This document shows positions 17,412-27,021 of a stretch of 64,000 nt of DNA, in pieces; positions within the stretch are counted from its first letter, which is position 1; each line of letters starts with the position of its first letter. This DNA is from Haladaptatus sp. DYF46 (GTDB lineage: Archaea > Halobacteriota > Halobacteria > Halobacteriales > Haladaptataceae), in NCBI RefSeq assembly GCF_021083305.1, contig NZ_JAJFAY010000003.1, positions 124,001-188,000 of the forward strand, written 5' to 3'. Position numbers and translations under genes: made by a program. The notes below the pieces were generated by a model. It saw nothing but the letters and a program-made list of their open reading frames with translations, was not told the DNA's origin and ran no database searches.

Positions 17412-18769
17412 CTTCCGAACAAATCCTCCAACACATCTATGGCACCAACGCGAGCAACGAACAACGACGAGATGCATTAACGAGCGGGCAGATCCCCGTC
17501 GCGGTGTACGGTCTCGGCAAAATGGGCCTCCCGCTTGCAGCGGTATATGCTGACGTGACCGGAAATGTAACGGGGGCCGACATTAACCCAAACGTCGTTT
17601 CTGCGGTCGAGCGTGGAGATTGTCACATCTCAGGCGAACCCGGCCTCCCCGAGCTAGTTTCCGACCTCTCAGAACGTGACGCATTACGTGCCGTCGAGGA
17701 CCCACGTAGCGCCGCGACGGATTCATCCATTCACGTTATCATCGTTCCCACACTCATCAACGATGATAAAAGCCCTGATCTGTCCGTTCTTCGTGCGGTT
17801 AGTGAAGATATCTCACTCGGCCTCTCAGCGGGCGATCTAATTATAGTTGAGTCGACTGTCCCGCCGAAAACTTGCCGAGAAACCATTCTTCAGATATTAG
17901 AAGAGGGTAGCGGGCTTGAACTCGGGGAATTCGGTCTCGCGTTTTGCCCCGAACGGACATCGAGCGGACGTGCTCTACAGGATATCCGAGGTGCTTATCC
18001 AAAAGTCGTCGGCGGCGCAGATGCAACGAGTACAGACTCGGCACGACTCATTTATGAGGAGATCAATAGCGAGGGAGTACTGACGGTTTCGGACATAACA
18101 GTCGCCGAGGCAGTCAAAGTCTTCGAGGGACTTTACCGCGATGTCAACATTGCACTGGCGAACGAATTGGCGCTGTTCGCCGACGAGTTGGGAATTGATG
18201 TGAATGAAGCAATTGAGACGGCGAATACCCAACCGTTCTGTGATATCCACACGCCGGGCCCAGGCGTCGGTGGTCACTGCATTCCGTACTATCCCTATTT
18301 CCTAATCAAGTCATTTGAGACTGATGCGCCACTCCTTAAAACTGCAAGACAGATTAATGATGGGATGCCCGAATTTACGGTCGCCAAACTCCATCAAGAG
18401 TTCGAAGCCGAAGGGCGTGATCTTGAAGGATCGACAGTCCTCGTCTTGGGTCTCACCTACCGTCCTGGTATCGATGAAATCCGAGCAACGCCCGCCAAAC
18501 CCATCGTCGAAATGCTCACCGATCTCGGTGTAAACGTTAGAACCGTGGATCCTGTCCTCAGTGACTTTGGTCCGTTCGACGGCGTCCCGACGCCAATGGA
18601 CGAGATGTATTCTTGTGATCCCGATGCGGCAGTATTGGTGACAGATCACAAAGAATTCTCTACGATCGATTGGACACGCTTCGATCCACTTGTCGTCATA
18701 GATGGACGACAGGCTCTTCATCTCGATGATACACCACACCGGGTATATACGATTGGGGATGGGTACTGA
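17408..18769 (+). CDS. Nucleotide-sugar 6-dehydrogenase (WbpA/WecC-like, UDP-GlcNAc type)
   Basis: This 453-residue enzyme has AVYGLGKMGLPLA (32-44) for NAD binding, FCPERTSSGRALQDI near 181-195, VGGHCIPYYPYFL with the catalytic Cys, and LVLGLTYRPGIDEIRATPA. These blocks place it in the UDP-GlcNAc/UDP-ManNAc dehydrogenase branch, distinct from the UDP-glucose type encoded at 9965-11257. As last gene of the D-E-B-A cassette it would supply UDP-GlcNAcA. An N-terminal extension of about 30 residues precedes the Rossmann fold. No 2-epimerase (WbpI type) is seen in the window, so the likely end product keeps the gluco form. Confidence 0.9.
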   Translation: MTSEQILQHIYGTNASNEQRRDALTSGQIPVAVYGLGKMGLPLAAVYADVTGNVTGADINPNVVSAVERGDCHISGEPGLPELVSDLSERDALRAVEDPRSAATDSSIHVIIVPTLINDDKSPDLSVLRAVSEDISLGLSAGDLIIVESTVPPKTCRETILQILEEGSGLELGEFGLAFCPERTSSGRALQDIRGAYPKVVGGADATSTDSARLIYEEINSEGVLTVSDITVAEAVKVFEGLYRDVNIALANELALFADELGIDVNEAIETANTQPFCDIHTPGPGVGGHCIPYYPYFLIKSFETDAPLLKTARQINDGMPEFTVAKLHQEFEAEGRDLEGSTVLVLGLTYRPGIDEIRATPAKPIVEMLTDLGVNVRTVDPVLSDFGPFDGVPTPMDEMYSCDPDAAVLVTDHKEFSTIDWTRFDPLVVIDGRQALHLDDTPHRVYTIGDGY

Positions 18770-18915
18770 TTAAATTCGTCATCGCTTGTTTAACTACAGC
18801 CTAGTACGAACAATTCCGTTTAAACTTACTTTCTCCTACCACAATCGGCAACTTTCGAACTATCGCGCAACGACAACGAAAGTAATTACCGCTGGAAGTC
18901 CCTCAGTTTCTTACG

Positions 18916-20034
18916 ATGGCTAAAGTAGTTCATCTGTCTACCGTCCATACAACGTTCGACGCTCGTATTTTCCACAAGGAGTGCAAAACCCTCCGTAATG
19001 CCGGCCATGAAGTCATTCTCTATTGTCATCATCCCTCCTTTACAACTGTGGACGGCATTCGAATAAAGTCGCTTGGAACGCCGTCATCACGTCCTGAACG
19101 ATGGAAGAATATTCCCTCGGCCGCTCAACGGGCTGCTCGAGAAAATGGCGATGTTTATCACTTTCACGACCCAGAGCTGATTCCGGCAGCCATCTACCTA
19201 TCCCAAACAACTACCGGAAAAGTCGTTTTCGACGTTCACGAAAACTATCCGAACAAGATCGAACGTCGGGAATGGATCCCGAATATCGTGAAACCGGCTC
19301 TCAGGCGAAGTTTTCCCTATATCCAAACCACCGCTGCGAACCAATTCGATGGACTCATCGGCGCAACGGAGTGGGTAACCGACCAGTTTTCTCATCCTCT
19401 CGCTGCCACTGTCCACAACTACCCAATCGTTGATGAAATCGAACTGCCGGAGTCACCACGACAATCAGAGCATGAGTATCAATTAGCCTACGTCGGATCA
19501 CTGAACACGAATCGTGGAATGGTACGTATGGTCAAGCTGACTCGTGATCTCGTAAATAAGGGCTTAGACGTTGGTCTATGGCTCGTCGGTCCGATTGACG
19601 GCGCCGCTGCGAAGCGGCAAGCAGACAAGATCATTTCGGAAAACAACCTGGAGAATCGCGTCACGTTCTTTGGCGAAGTCAACTACCTCGATATCTTCGA
19701 GTACCTCTGCGGCGCCGATGCAGGCTTAGCGCTGACACAACCCGAAGATTGTGTCGGTGCGATACCCAGCAAGCTCTTTGATTATATGTATGCGAACCTA
19801 CCGATAATCGCGTCGTCAATGCCAATGACAAACCAATACCTTCCTGATGAATGTGGAATTACGGTCCCATTCCACGACATCAGTCGCATCGGTCGCGACG
19901 TTGAGGACTTCTTAACCTCCGGTCGCTACACCAAACTCGCCGGCAATGGTCAACGACACATTCACAATGAGTTCTCCTGGAAACAAGAACAAAAAACGCT
20001 TCTTTCCCTCTACGATAGCTTGCTATCCAACTGA
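18916..20034 (+). CDS. Family 4 glycosyltransferase (module B)
   Basis: This 372-residue GT-B enzyme opens MAKVVHLSTVHTTFDARIFHK and has YHFHDPELIPAAIYL near 75-90 and PSKLFDYMYANLP near 290 (donor-binding acidic residue, here Asp after Phe). It is a paralogue of the GT4 at 5718-6845, with the same N-terminal and HFHDPEL blocks, but with AT-richer codons. It follows the diamino-uronate cassette and is a candidate for adding that sugar to the lipid-linked unit; this link is inferred from position. Confidence 0.88.
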   Translation: MAKVVHLSTVHTTFDARIFHKECKTLRNAGHEVILYCHHPSFTTVDGIRIKSLGTPSSRPERWKNIPSAAQRAARENGDVYHFHDPELIPAAIYLSQTTTGKVVFDVHENYPNKIERREWIPNIVKPALRRSFPYIQTTAANQFDGLIGATEWVTDQFSHPLAATVHNYPIVDEIELPESPRQSEHEYQLAYVGSLNTNRGMVRMVKLTRDLVNKGLDVGLWLVGPIDGAAAKRQADKIISENNLENRVTFFGEVNYLDIFEYLCGADAGLALTQPEDCVGAIPSKLFDYMYANLPIIASSMPMTNQYLPDECGITVPFHDISRIGRDVEDFLTSGRYTKLAGNGQRHIHNEFSWKQEQKTLLSLYDSLLSN

Positions 20035-20062
20035 GGACTGCCCGGATAGGTAGTTCAAGCGC

Positions 20063-21334
20063 TTATGAACGACTTCTAGCGAGTGAAACGGATGCAATCG
20101 CAAGTCCAAAGAACACCCATAAGATCCTCATTCTTATCACATTGCTAGGACCAATACCACCGATCGTGAATGACAGGAGCGATGCGAATAGCATTATTAT
20201 TAACGGATTCCCTGTATTTAGATACTCAAAAAAGAGGTCGTCCAGTATTCGTCCATACGCTAAAAGGAACAATATAGTTCCCGGGATACCGACTGTCCCG
20301 AGGGCCCACGTCAACCAACTGTGTGGACTTCCAATGCCACCGGTAGAGATGGATAGACTTCGGACTGCCGGAGTAAAGTTTCCGACTCCGGCACCGAATA
20401 TCGTTTGGAATGCAAGTTTGAGTCCTCCTTTGATTAGTTGCCACCGTGCCCACAGAGACGGGGAACTGGACTGACCGATCGGGTTCCCAATTCCAAGTAC
20501 TAATAGGACAACCATTGTCGCGCCTAGAAAAGCTAGGAATGTAAATGCGCCATAGATATGATGTCGGTAATGTCGAATATAAGGTCTCACATAATACAAC
20601 GAAATACAGATGAATACCACCACGAAAACGGCGACCATCGCCGCTCTTGAACCGTTTTCGGAAATGATTGCCAGAAGTGCCACAAAAATAAACAAATTGA
20701 ATATTCTGTATTTCTCACTGTTGTTTGGGAAAAGGGCATTTACTAAAGGAATGGATGAAAACATAGTCAGAAAAAATCCATAATCATTTCTGTTATAGTA
20801 CCACGCCGACATTTTGTCCTGATAATACCACGCTCGCTCGTTCACTCGACTCACGGCTAAATGGTGTTGGGTGAAATGTTCCCATCCAGCGATACCGATC
20901 GACAGTAATGCAACGAAAGAGAGCAATGTGAAATACTTTTCGAGTGTTCGTTCGTCATTGACCGTTACAATGATAGAGCCCATGACTAAGAGAGCAAGCG
21001 AGAGAATGAAAAGTTCCGACACTGCTGCCAACTTATCGTCGGCCCAGACGAAACTGACGACAAGGTAACTATACAATATCACGAGATACATACCCGCCCT
21101 CGATAACCGTATCGAGGCAATTTTTTTGAAAATCAGTCCATACGCCAGGACCGGAATGTAGATGAACATAGCGAACAACCTAAAGAAAAACAAATAGTAC
21201 GAAGCAATGGATATCCCTGGAAGAGCAGGACCCATTAGAGCACTCGCTAGTAATACGAAAGAGAGATATTGAAACATTTGACCAGTAACTACCCTATTCA
21301 TAGTGGTTGATATTCCAAATTGGTTAATTTTCAT
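20063..21334 (-). CDS. O-antigen ligase/polymerase-like membrane protein (module B)
   Basis: This 423-residue protein has about 11-12 membrane helices and the family's extracellular loop with FGAGVGNFTPAVR near 310-322 and a following SPHSWLTWALGTVG, the counterpart of the Pro-His block in the module A protein. It would polymerise or ligate lipid-linked glycans outside the cell. It is convergent with the GT4 gene (29 bases apart) and divergent from the DUF4330 gene. Composition is AT-rich. Confidence 0.85.
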   Translation of the reverse strand: MKINQFGISTTMNRVVTGQMFQYLSFVLLASALMGPALPGISIASYYLFFFRLFAMFIYIPVLAYGLIFKKIASIRLSRAGMYLVILYSYLVVSFVWADDKLAAVSELFILSLALLVMGSIIVTVNDERTLEKYFTLLSFVALLSIGIAGWEHFTQHHLAVSRVNERAWYYQDKMSAWYYNRNDYGFFLTMFSSIPLVNALFPNNSEKYRIFNLFIFVALLAIISENGSRAAMVAVFVVVFICISLYYVRPYIRHYRHHIYGAFTFLAFLGATMVVLLVLGIGNPIGQSSSPSLWARWQLIKGGLKLAFQTIFGAGVGNFTPAVRSLSISTGGIGSPHSWLTWALGTVGIPGTILFLLAYGRILDDLFFEYLNTGNPLIIMLFASLLSFTIGGIGPSNVIRMRILWVFFGLAIASVSLARSRS

Positions 21335-21512
21335 GTAAAATACCTTCTTAATGTTTGAAAAATATTCTTGTAATGCACACGATTCTACTTAATCCTTCTT
21401 CATAGTATAAGTTGGGGATTTCCGCTCGATTGCAGTCTATATGAGGAAAACTCTAAATGACCCTATGTCTATGGTTTTCATAGACACCGACGTACCTGGA
21501 AGTGTTATTAAT

Positions 21513-22109
21513 ATGAAATTAATAGACGAAAACGGGATGTTATTTGGCCGAATAAACATTATCGACCTTTTCGTATTAGTAGTTGTTTTCGTCGCGACGG
21601 TCACTGGAGCGGCATTTGTATTTGACGTCAATCTCATCCAAGCCGTTACTACGAGTGTTTCCCCAAACGATTCAAATGGAGCGGTTGCAACGACAACGGC
21701 GACAACGACTAATACTACGTCAAAAAACAAAACGGCACCCGATCTAGGCTCGGAGAATGACTCCAGCCGAAACGTAACTATAAGCTTTCGAGCTAGAGAG
21801 TTACAACCATATGTTGTTGAAGAGATACCGTCTGGGACAATAAACGAAAGCAGTGTACTGCAGGTCCGTAATAAGACGATCACACCAACCACTGTTTATG
21901 TCCCCAATCGAAACGGAGAACTCGTTGGGCGAGAGCATCCGACGCTGAAGACGGTAACGATGAACATCACGATTCGTGCAACGAAACAGGGTACGGAAGT
22001 TCTGTACCATGAAACATCAATCGAAATCGGACAAACAATCGAAATAGATCTCGGGAAAGTTTCCCTCACAGGAAATGTCGTCGCCATCCAAGAAAATGAA
22101 ACTGCATAA
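21513..22109 (+). CDS. DUF4330 family membrane-anchored protein
   Basis: From the ATG at 21513 the protein has 198 residues and opens MKLIDENGMLFGRINIIDLF, the diagnostic start of DUF4330 proteins, followed by one membrane helix, a Thr/Asn-rich linker and a beta-rich extracellular domain. The frame is open 24 codons further upstream, but the family start is at this ATG. Function is unknown; DUF4330 proteins are often seen near glycosyltransferases. Its last codons overlap the start of the next gene. Confidence 0.8.
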   Translation: MKLIDENGMLFGRINIIDLFVLVVVFVATVTGAAFVFDVNLIQAVTTSVSPNDSNGAVATTTATTTNTTSKNKTAPDLGSENDSSRNVTISFRARELQPYVVEEIPSGTINESSVLQVRNKTITPTTVYVPNRNGELVGREHPTLKTVTMNITIRATKQGTEVLYHETSIEIGQTIEIDLGKVSLTGNVVAIQENETA

Positions 22110-22560
22110 CACAATCGTGAACTCTTCCGCGTACAAAGTTCTTTGCGATCACCGTCGGTCACTTCGCCGATGGTATACCCGATCTCACTCTGCCTACGTT
22201 CTCGATTCAGCCAATCGGACTATTGGAAATGCGTTATATTTCTCATTTACACGACAGTACTCGAATACAATTAGCGAACTTTTGTGGTCAGTTGACGGTT
22301 CAGTAGTGGAAATAATTCCCTATGAAGCAAGAGCAATCAGGACATTAAATTCGCTTTTGGACCATTTCTCTCGCCACTCGAAACGCATACTGTTTCCTTC
22401 ATCCTATACTATCGATACAGATCCTATATCTCGGCCTGCTATGGACGTGATTACTCGTCTACTCGCTTATGGATTATTTCAGAGCGCAGTTCGAATCTTG
22501 GATGCAGCTCTCAGGCCAACCAATAAAATAGAAAAGGACAATCAAATCGACGAGCGATGA
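22096..22560 (+). CDS. Hypothetical protein paired with the DUF4330 gene
   Basis: From the ATG at 22096 this 154-residue protein overlaps the end of the DUF4330 gene by 14 bases, which implies translational coupling. It is fairly basic at the N-terminus (HRRSLRRWYTRSHSAYVLDSA) and has mixed helix with modest hydrophobic segments near 95-130. No catalytic motif is visible. The overlap and shared strand suggest it works with the DUF4330 protein, but I do not recognise the family. Confidence 0.65.
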   Translation: MKLHNTIVNSSAYKVLCDHRRSLRRWYTRSHSAYVLDSANRTIGNALYFSFTRQYSNTISELLWSVDGSVVEIIPYEARAIRTLNSLLDHFSRHSKRILFPSSYTIDTDPISRPAMDVITRLLAYGLFQSAVRILDAALRPTNKIEKDNQIDER

Positions 22561-22840
22561 GCAAACACGGTCGAAGCGCTACTTCTAGCTTTCTCAATTG
22601 CCTAATCAACCACCTTGTTCTAAGACGGGAAAGAGCGATCGTAAAATTGATACGGAAGACGAGACGGATAGACTTTAGTTATGCTTTTACCTTGGTGAAA
22701 TACAATGTGGATGATTGTACCTAATTCTCTTTGAGTCCATCGCAGGATCTGAATTAACCATCAGTAATTATCTATGCAAAACCCTCCCAAATACATATTG
22801 TTCCCCCCGTCTCCGAAACAACAGGAAATCCTATAATACG

Positions 22841-24313
22841 ATGAGTGAACTTCGCAAATCCATAAGCGCGATTCTTTCTGGTCGAATGGTAGTTAGATTA
22901 TCTGGCGTTATTTTTACACCGATATTAGTGAGGATCCTCACGAAGTCGCAATTCGGCACTTACGGAGTCATACTTTCCTTATTTACCGTTGTCACGATCG
23001 TCGCTCAGGTCGGCCTACCCAGTGCAATTCGAAAGCATGTAGCTGGATTTACCGGACAAAATTCGAAGCAGTCGATATTGCTTCTCGGAGGAGCGGGACT
23101 GGCGCTTCTATACGGCCTCGGTGTGGGGATTATTGTCCTCTTCATCATGAATCTCCCCTGGGTACACTCCCAGGGATACGGGAAGTATCTGATAGTGTTA
23201 GCTGTCGCTGTAACCCTTCGAAACCTATTCGACTCGTTTCGTGCAGGTTTCTACGGACGGCAACAGGAAGCTGTCGCAGAAAAGCTCGATATCGCTCGAC
23301 GGATGGTATATATCGTCTCAGCGCTTGGATTGTCCGTTCTTGGTTTCGGAGTGTTAGGCGTGTTCATTGGCTACACGTTAGCGTATTTCGTCATGATTCC
23401 AGCAGTCGTCTACTTAGTACACAAGGAGTTCGAACTTACCTCGCTAACTGAACAAACCGGGTTGAGTGAACTCAGCGGGCAGCTGATACGCTACGGTGCC
23501 CTCCAAGCTGTCGGCGGGATCGCTGCATTGATGTTATATAAAACTGATATTCTTCTCATCAATTATTTTCGGTCGTCTACTGAAACAGCAGCGTATCAAG
23601 CAGCCCTGTTCCCAGCCGAACTCATCTGGTTCGTTCCAGCAGCGATCCAAGGTGCAATGCTTCAAAATGTCGCCCGACACTGGTCGAGTCGAGATATAGA
23701 CGCCATCAATGCAGATCTTGATTCGAGCATGAAATACGCCGTCCTTTCCTTGATTCTGTTCGGCGTAGGACTATTGGGGTTATCCAAAGAGTTTCTCACG
23801 GTTTACTTCGGTCCTGAATACTCAACAAGTGTCCTCCCACTTCAGATATTGATCATCGGTACATTCTTTTACGGTGTCAACCGCGTTATCGTTCCGGTGC
23901 TTCAGGCGACCGGGCGATTACGATACAATGAAACTGTTACTGTATCCGCTCTCGCACTGAACGTCATTTTAAACGTGCTCCTCATTCCACGATTTGGCAT
24001 TACGGGTGCGGCGATCGGAACGGGGGTTTCGTACACGTCAGTAGTCGTTGGGTCGCTCATTATTCTCCACACTACTGAATTTCGATTACTTCAACGTGAA
24101 ACAGCAATACAACTGGGAGCAACGTTATTAATCTTCGCCGTCCCATACTTGACCCTGACAACTTGGATCAATCTTTCCCCACTTATTTCGCTGATCGTCA
24201 TTCCTCCGATCGGAGCAGTATTGTTTTCATCCGCCTGTTTGGTTACAGGGGTTGTCGATATAGAGTTCGTCAAAAACCGAGCATATAAGTTAGTCTCACT
24301 CGGTTCTACCTGA
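22841..24313 (+). CDS. Oligosaccharide flippase, Wzx-like (module B)
   Basis: This 490-residue membrane protein has about 14 hydrophobic helices and the family start SELRKSISAILSGRMVVRLS, then PILVRILTKSQFGTYGVILS, typical of polysaccharide-biosynthesis flippases. I choose the ATG at 22841; the frame is open to 22715 but the upstream residues are polar and do not resemble the family. Its 3' end overlaps the convergent GT4 gene by 18 bases. It would flip the module B lipid-linked unit. Confidence 0.88.
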   Translation: MSELRKSISAILSGRMVVRLSGVIFTPILVRILTKSQFGTYGVILSLFTVVTIVAQVGLPSAIRKHVAGFTGQNSKQSILLLGGAGLALLYGLGVGIIVLFIMNLPWVHSQGYGKYLIVLAVAVTLRNLFDSFRAGFYGRQQEAVAEKLDIARRMVYIVSALGLSVLGFGVLGVFIGYTLAYFVMIPAVVYLVHKEFELTSLTEQTGLSELSGQLIRYGALQAVGGIAALMLYKTDILLINYFRSSTETAAYQAALFPAELIWFVPAAIQGAMLQNVARHWSSRDIDAINADLDSSMKYAVLSLILFGVGLLGLSKEFLTVYFGPEYSTSVLPLQILIIGTFFYGVNRVIVPVLQATGRLRYNETVTVSALALNVILNVLLIPRFGITGAAIGTGVSYTSVVVGSLIILHTTEFRLLQRETAIQLGATLLIFAVPYLTLTTWINLSPLISLIVIPPIGAVLFSSACLVTGVVDIEFVKNRAYKLVSLGST

Positions 24314-25489
24314 TACTCTTTGATACACTGCTTCGGTTTGACGAGCGTTTTCTGCCCACGTATATTTCTTCTTCACAGTCGAACGCGCTTGTTCGCCTAT
24401 ATCTTCGCAAAGAGAGGATGACGTTGCTAATTGATCAAGAATGTCGCTCAGCGTCCTCTTCCCTGTTTTTTCATCAAGCAAATAACCCGACACCCCATCC
24501 TCAATAAAGTCTTCCGGCCCCTCACCTGACCGAGCAATCGTCGGGAGCGAACATGCCATTGCTTCGATGTACGCGACACCAAAGGCTTCATCGTAGCTTG
24601 GGAGGCAAAAAATGTCAGATTCCCACAACAAGGCAAAAACGTCTTGTTGATCTTCGACGTATCCCGCAAATTGAGTTCGATCACGAACTCCTTTTTGCTC
24701 GGCATACCTTTCTAGACTCTCCCTTTCCGGACCGTCTCCGATAATCAAATAGTGGACATCCGTCCGATTCAATTCAGCAAGTGCATCAATCACTGTTCGG
24801 TGGCCCTTCCTTGGGATGAGATACCCGAGTGTTGTTAGTACGGTCTTGTCATCCGGGAGTTCTATATCTGTGGATCGGTCTTTTGTGGAGTCGATCTGGT
24901 CGAGCGGAACTCCGTTAGGAATGATCGTCGAATCGAAATCAAAATAACGCTTACCTTGCTTTTCCAAGACAGAGCTATTGATCGTAATCGAATCGGAGCG
25001 ATCTAGAACCTGTTGAATGAGGGAACGACACCCCCACACATCTTTTGTTTGGTAGAAATCCGCACCGTGAATTGTTGTAACGAGAGGGATATCGAGATCT
25101 TCTGCGACCGAGATAGCTCCGTATCCGTCCGGTATTGCAACATGCGCATGGACGACATCAATAGACTGTGTCTCCGACATTTGGGCGATATCTTCTTGCA
25201 ACTTCTGGCGATATAATCGTGCATTGATTGGTTGCGACCGTGATTTCGGCAATCCAATGTAATGTGGTGACCGGACACGTACCCCCTCGTACGACCACTG
25301 GGAGGGCATGTCTCTATAATTCTGCCATTTATTAGGGAGGAATGGTAACGGGGGGACATACGGTCTTGGCGAAACAACAGTTACCTGGTTTCCCCTCTTG
25401 ATCAACTCCGTTACCTGGTGATGAACGAAGACACCCCGTGACTCATCTACCGGCGACGGATAAAGGTGGGAAATTACTAAGATGTTCAT
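24296..25489 (-). CDS. Family 4 glycosyltransferase
   Basis: This 397-residue GT-B protein has the N-terminal acceptor domain (ILVISHLYPSPVDESRGVFV, VVHAHVAIPDGYG) and the donor domain with LTTLGYLIPRKGHRTVIDAL and PSYDEAFGVAYIEAMACSLP; the Glu-x7-Glu pair there is the GT4 signature. It is a different subfamily from the two TVHT/FD-type GT4s of this locus and resembles WcaL/RfaG-like enzymes. It overlaps the flippase gene end to end and is divergent from the sulfatase-like gene. Confidence 0.88.
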   Translation of the reverse strand: MNILVISHLYPSPVDESRGVFVHHQVTELIKRGNQVTVVSPRPYVPPLPFLPNKWQNYRDMPSQWSYEGVRVRSPHYIGLPKSRSQPINARLYRQKLQEDIAQMSETQSIDVVHAHVAIPDGYGAISVAEDLDIPLVTTIHGADFYQTKDVWGCRSLIQQVLDRSDSITINSSVLEKQGKRYFDFDSTIIPNGVPLDQIDSTKDRSTDIELPDDKTVLTTLGYLIPRKGHRTVIDALAELNRTDVHYLIIGDGPERESLERYAEQKGVRDRTQFAGYVEDQQDVFALLWESDIFCLPSYDEAFGVAYIEAMACSLPTIARSGEGPEDFIEDGVSGYLLDEKTGKRTLSDILDQLATSSSLCEDIGEQARSTVKKKYTWAENARQTEAVYQRVSGRTE

Positions 25490-25701
25490 GCACGATCCTT
25501 GGCAGCGCTTCGTTTATCGGTTGTGATTTTCGAGAGGGAGAAAGAAAATTATTCTCTCAGATATTTCCAACGTACAAAGATGCTATAAAGACCAACCTAT
25601 TACAATATAAAAATTGCAACTACATAACATCTTGATCTCCTTATAAAGCCTATGAGGCGGTTACATATATTTTTATTATAGTGTATTCCAAAATCAGGCA
25701 T

Positions 25702-27021
25702 GTGACCGATACACCGAATGTCGTTTTTATTTCGATTGATAGTCTTCGTGCAGATGCATGTTCATTTCTTGAAGGCGATATCCCGACAACACCGAACTTG
25801 GATGCATTGTCGGACGAATCAGCGACCTTCCGAAGTGCAATTAGTCCAACGATTTGGACCCAACCTTCACACGCGTCCATATTCACCGGACTCTACCCGC
25901 ATGAACATCAGCTACGGGGCAGTGACGAAGTGCTTGGAGACCATCCGACGCTCGCAGAAATCCTTCGATCGGAAGGTTGGACGACGACTGCGTACGGGTA
26001 CAATGGTTGGACACGAACGAAAGGTGTCAGCCGTGGCTTCGAATATCATCGTACTCCTCATCCACGTGAAAGCTACCCGGGAATCCGAAAGCGGTTGTTC
26101 CAAGCGAAACGACTCGGAGACCGTCTCACGTATGATCGTGAGACCAGAGACGAAACGACCATACAACGGGCAGCAGATCAGATCAAATCCGCCGATGGCC
26201 CCTTCTTTACGTTCGCACATTTGATGGGGACGCATCACGCCTATCTTCCGCGTTCACCGTACTACGAGGAATTCACCGATCGTTCACGCATCGAACTATT
26301 CTGGAATCAAATTGAACAACGTCGGCTGTTTGGTAAACGCCCGGAAGTATATGCGGGAGATTTCTGGCCCAGCCAACGAACAATTGAGACGATGAAAGAA
26401 CAGTATCACGGATGTATCCGTCAGGCAGACAAGCTCGTCGGGGATGTGGTCGCCGCTCTCCGTGAAAGCGGCGAGCTTAATAATACTGTTCTCGTAGTCT
26501 TTGGTGACCACGGCGAATGTTTCGGTGAAGACGGTGTTTTCGGCCATCAGTTTTCACTTGATGATGCTCTGCTTCGCGTTCCACTACTCATTCGGGACCC
26601 AACCGGTACGATTCCAACCGGCGAACACGACGATCTCGTCCAATTAAACGACCTCTATCCCACAATTCTGGATCTTTGTGGTTTGGAGGCACCCGACACC
26701 AATAGCATCAGTATTGGTACCGGAGATCGCGAGACAGCATTCGTCAATTACGTTGCCCCGGAGGACGTTGTTGAAAAGAACGAACGGCTACATCCTTCGA
26801 AGCGTCCGTTACCGAGACAATATGCAGCTTGGCGTTCACCAACCGAGAAATTACATTGGTACCCGGAAAAAGGAGAGTATGGGGGCCCAGCGGCACAAAA
26901 CAAAGAGTTACGGGAGGTTTTCGAATCCCACCTCGAATCGTTGACCCCGCTTCCACCCCAGGGAACCGAACAAGTATCCGCTGAAGTCAAACAGAACTTA
27001 CAAGAGATGGGATATCTGTGA
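25702..27021 (+). CDS. Sulfatase-like hydrolase/transferase with a threonine at the nucleophile site
   Basis: From the GTG at 25702 the protein has 439 residues. It has NVVFISIDSLRAD (metal ligands), SPTIWTQPSHASIFTGLYP at the active-site position, and FGDHGECFGEDGVFGHQ near 275. In true sulfatases the TQPSH position is Cys or Ser and becomes formylglycine; here it is Thr, as in LtaS- or phosphoethanolamine-type transferases. A phosphatase or phosphotransferase role on the glycan is therefore as likely as sulfate hydrolysis. An alternative GTG at 25681 is in frame; a TTACATATATTTTTA box near 25661-25675 allows either. The C-terminus LQEMGYL resembles that of the 4702-5652 protein. Confidence 0.82.
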   Translation: MTDTPNVVFISIDSLRADACSFLEGDIPTTPNLDALSDESATFRSAISPTIWTQPSHASIFTGLYPHEHQLRGSDEVLGDHPTLAEILRSEGWTTTAYGYNGWTRTKGVSRGFEYHRTPHPRESYPGIRKRLFQAKRLGDRLTYDRETRDETTIQRAADQIKSADGPFFTFAHLMGTHHAYLPRSPYYEEFTDRSRIELFWNQIEQRRLFGKRPEVYAGDFWPSQRTIETMKEQYHGCIRQADKLVGDVVAALRESGELNNTVLVVFGDHGECFGEDGVFGHQFSLDDALLRVPLLIRDPTGTIPTGEHDDLVQLNDLYPTILDLCGLEAPDTNSISIGTGDRETAFVNYVAPEDVVEKNERLHPSKRPLPRQYAAWRSPTEKLHWYPEKGEYGGPAAQNKELREVFESHLESLTPLPPQGTEQVSAEVKQNLQEMGYL

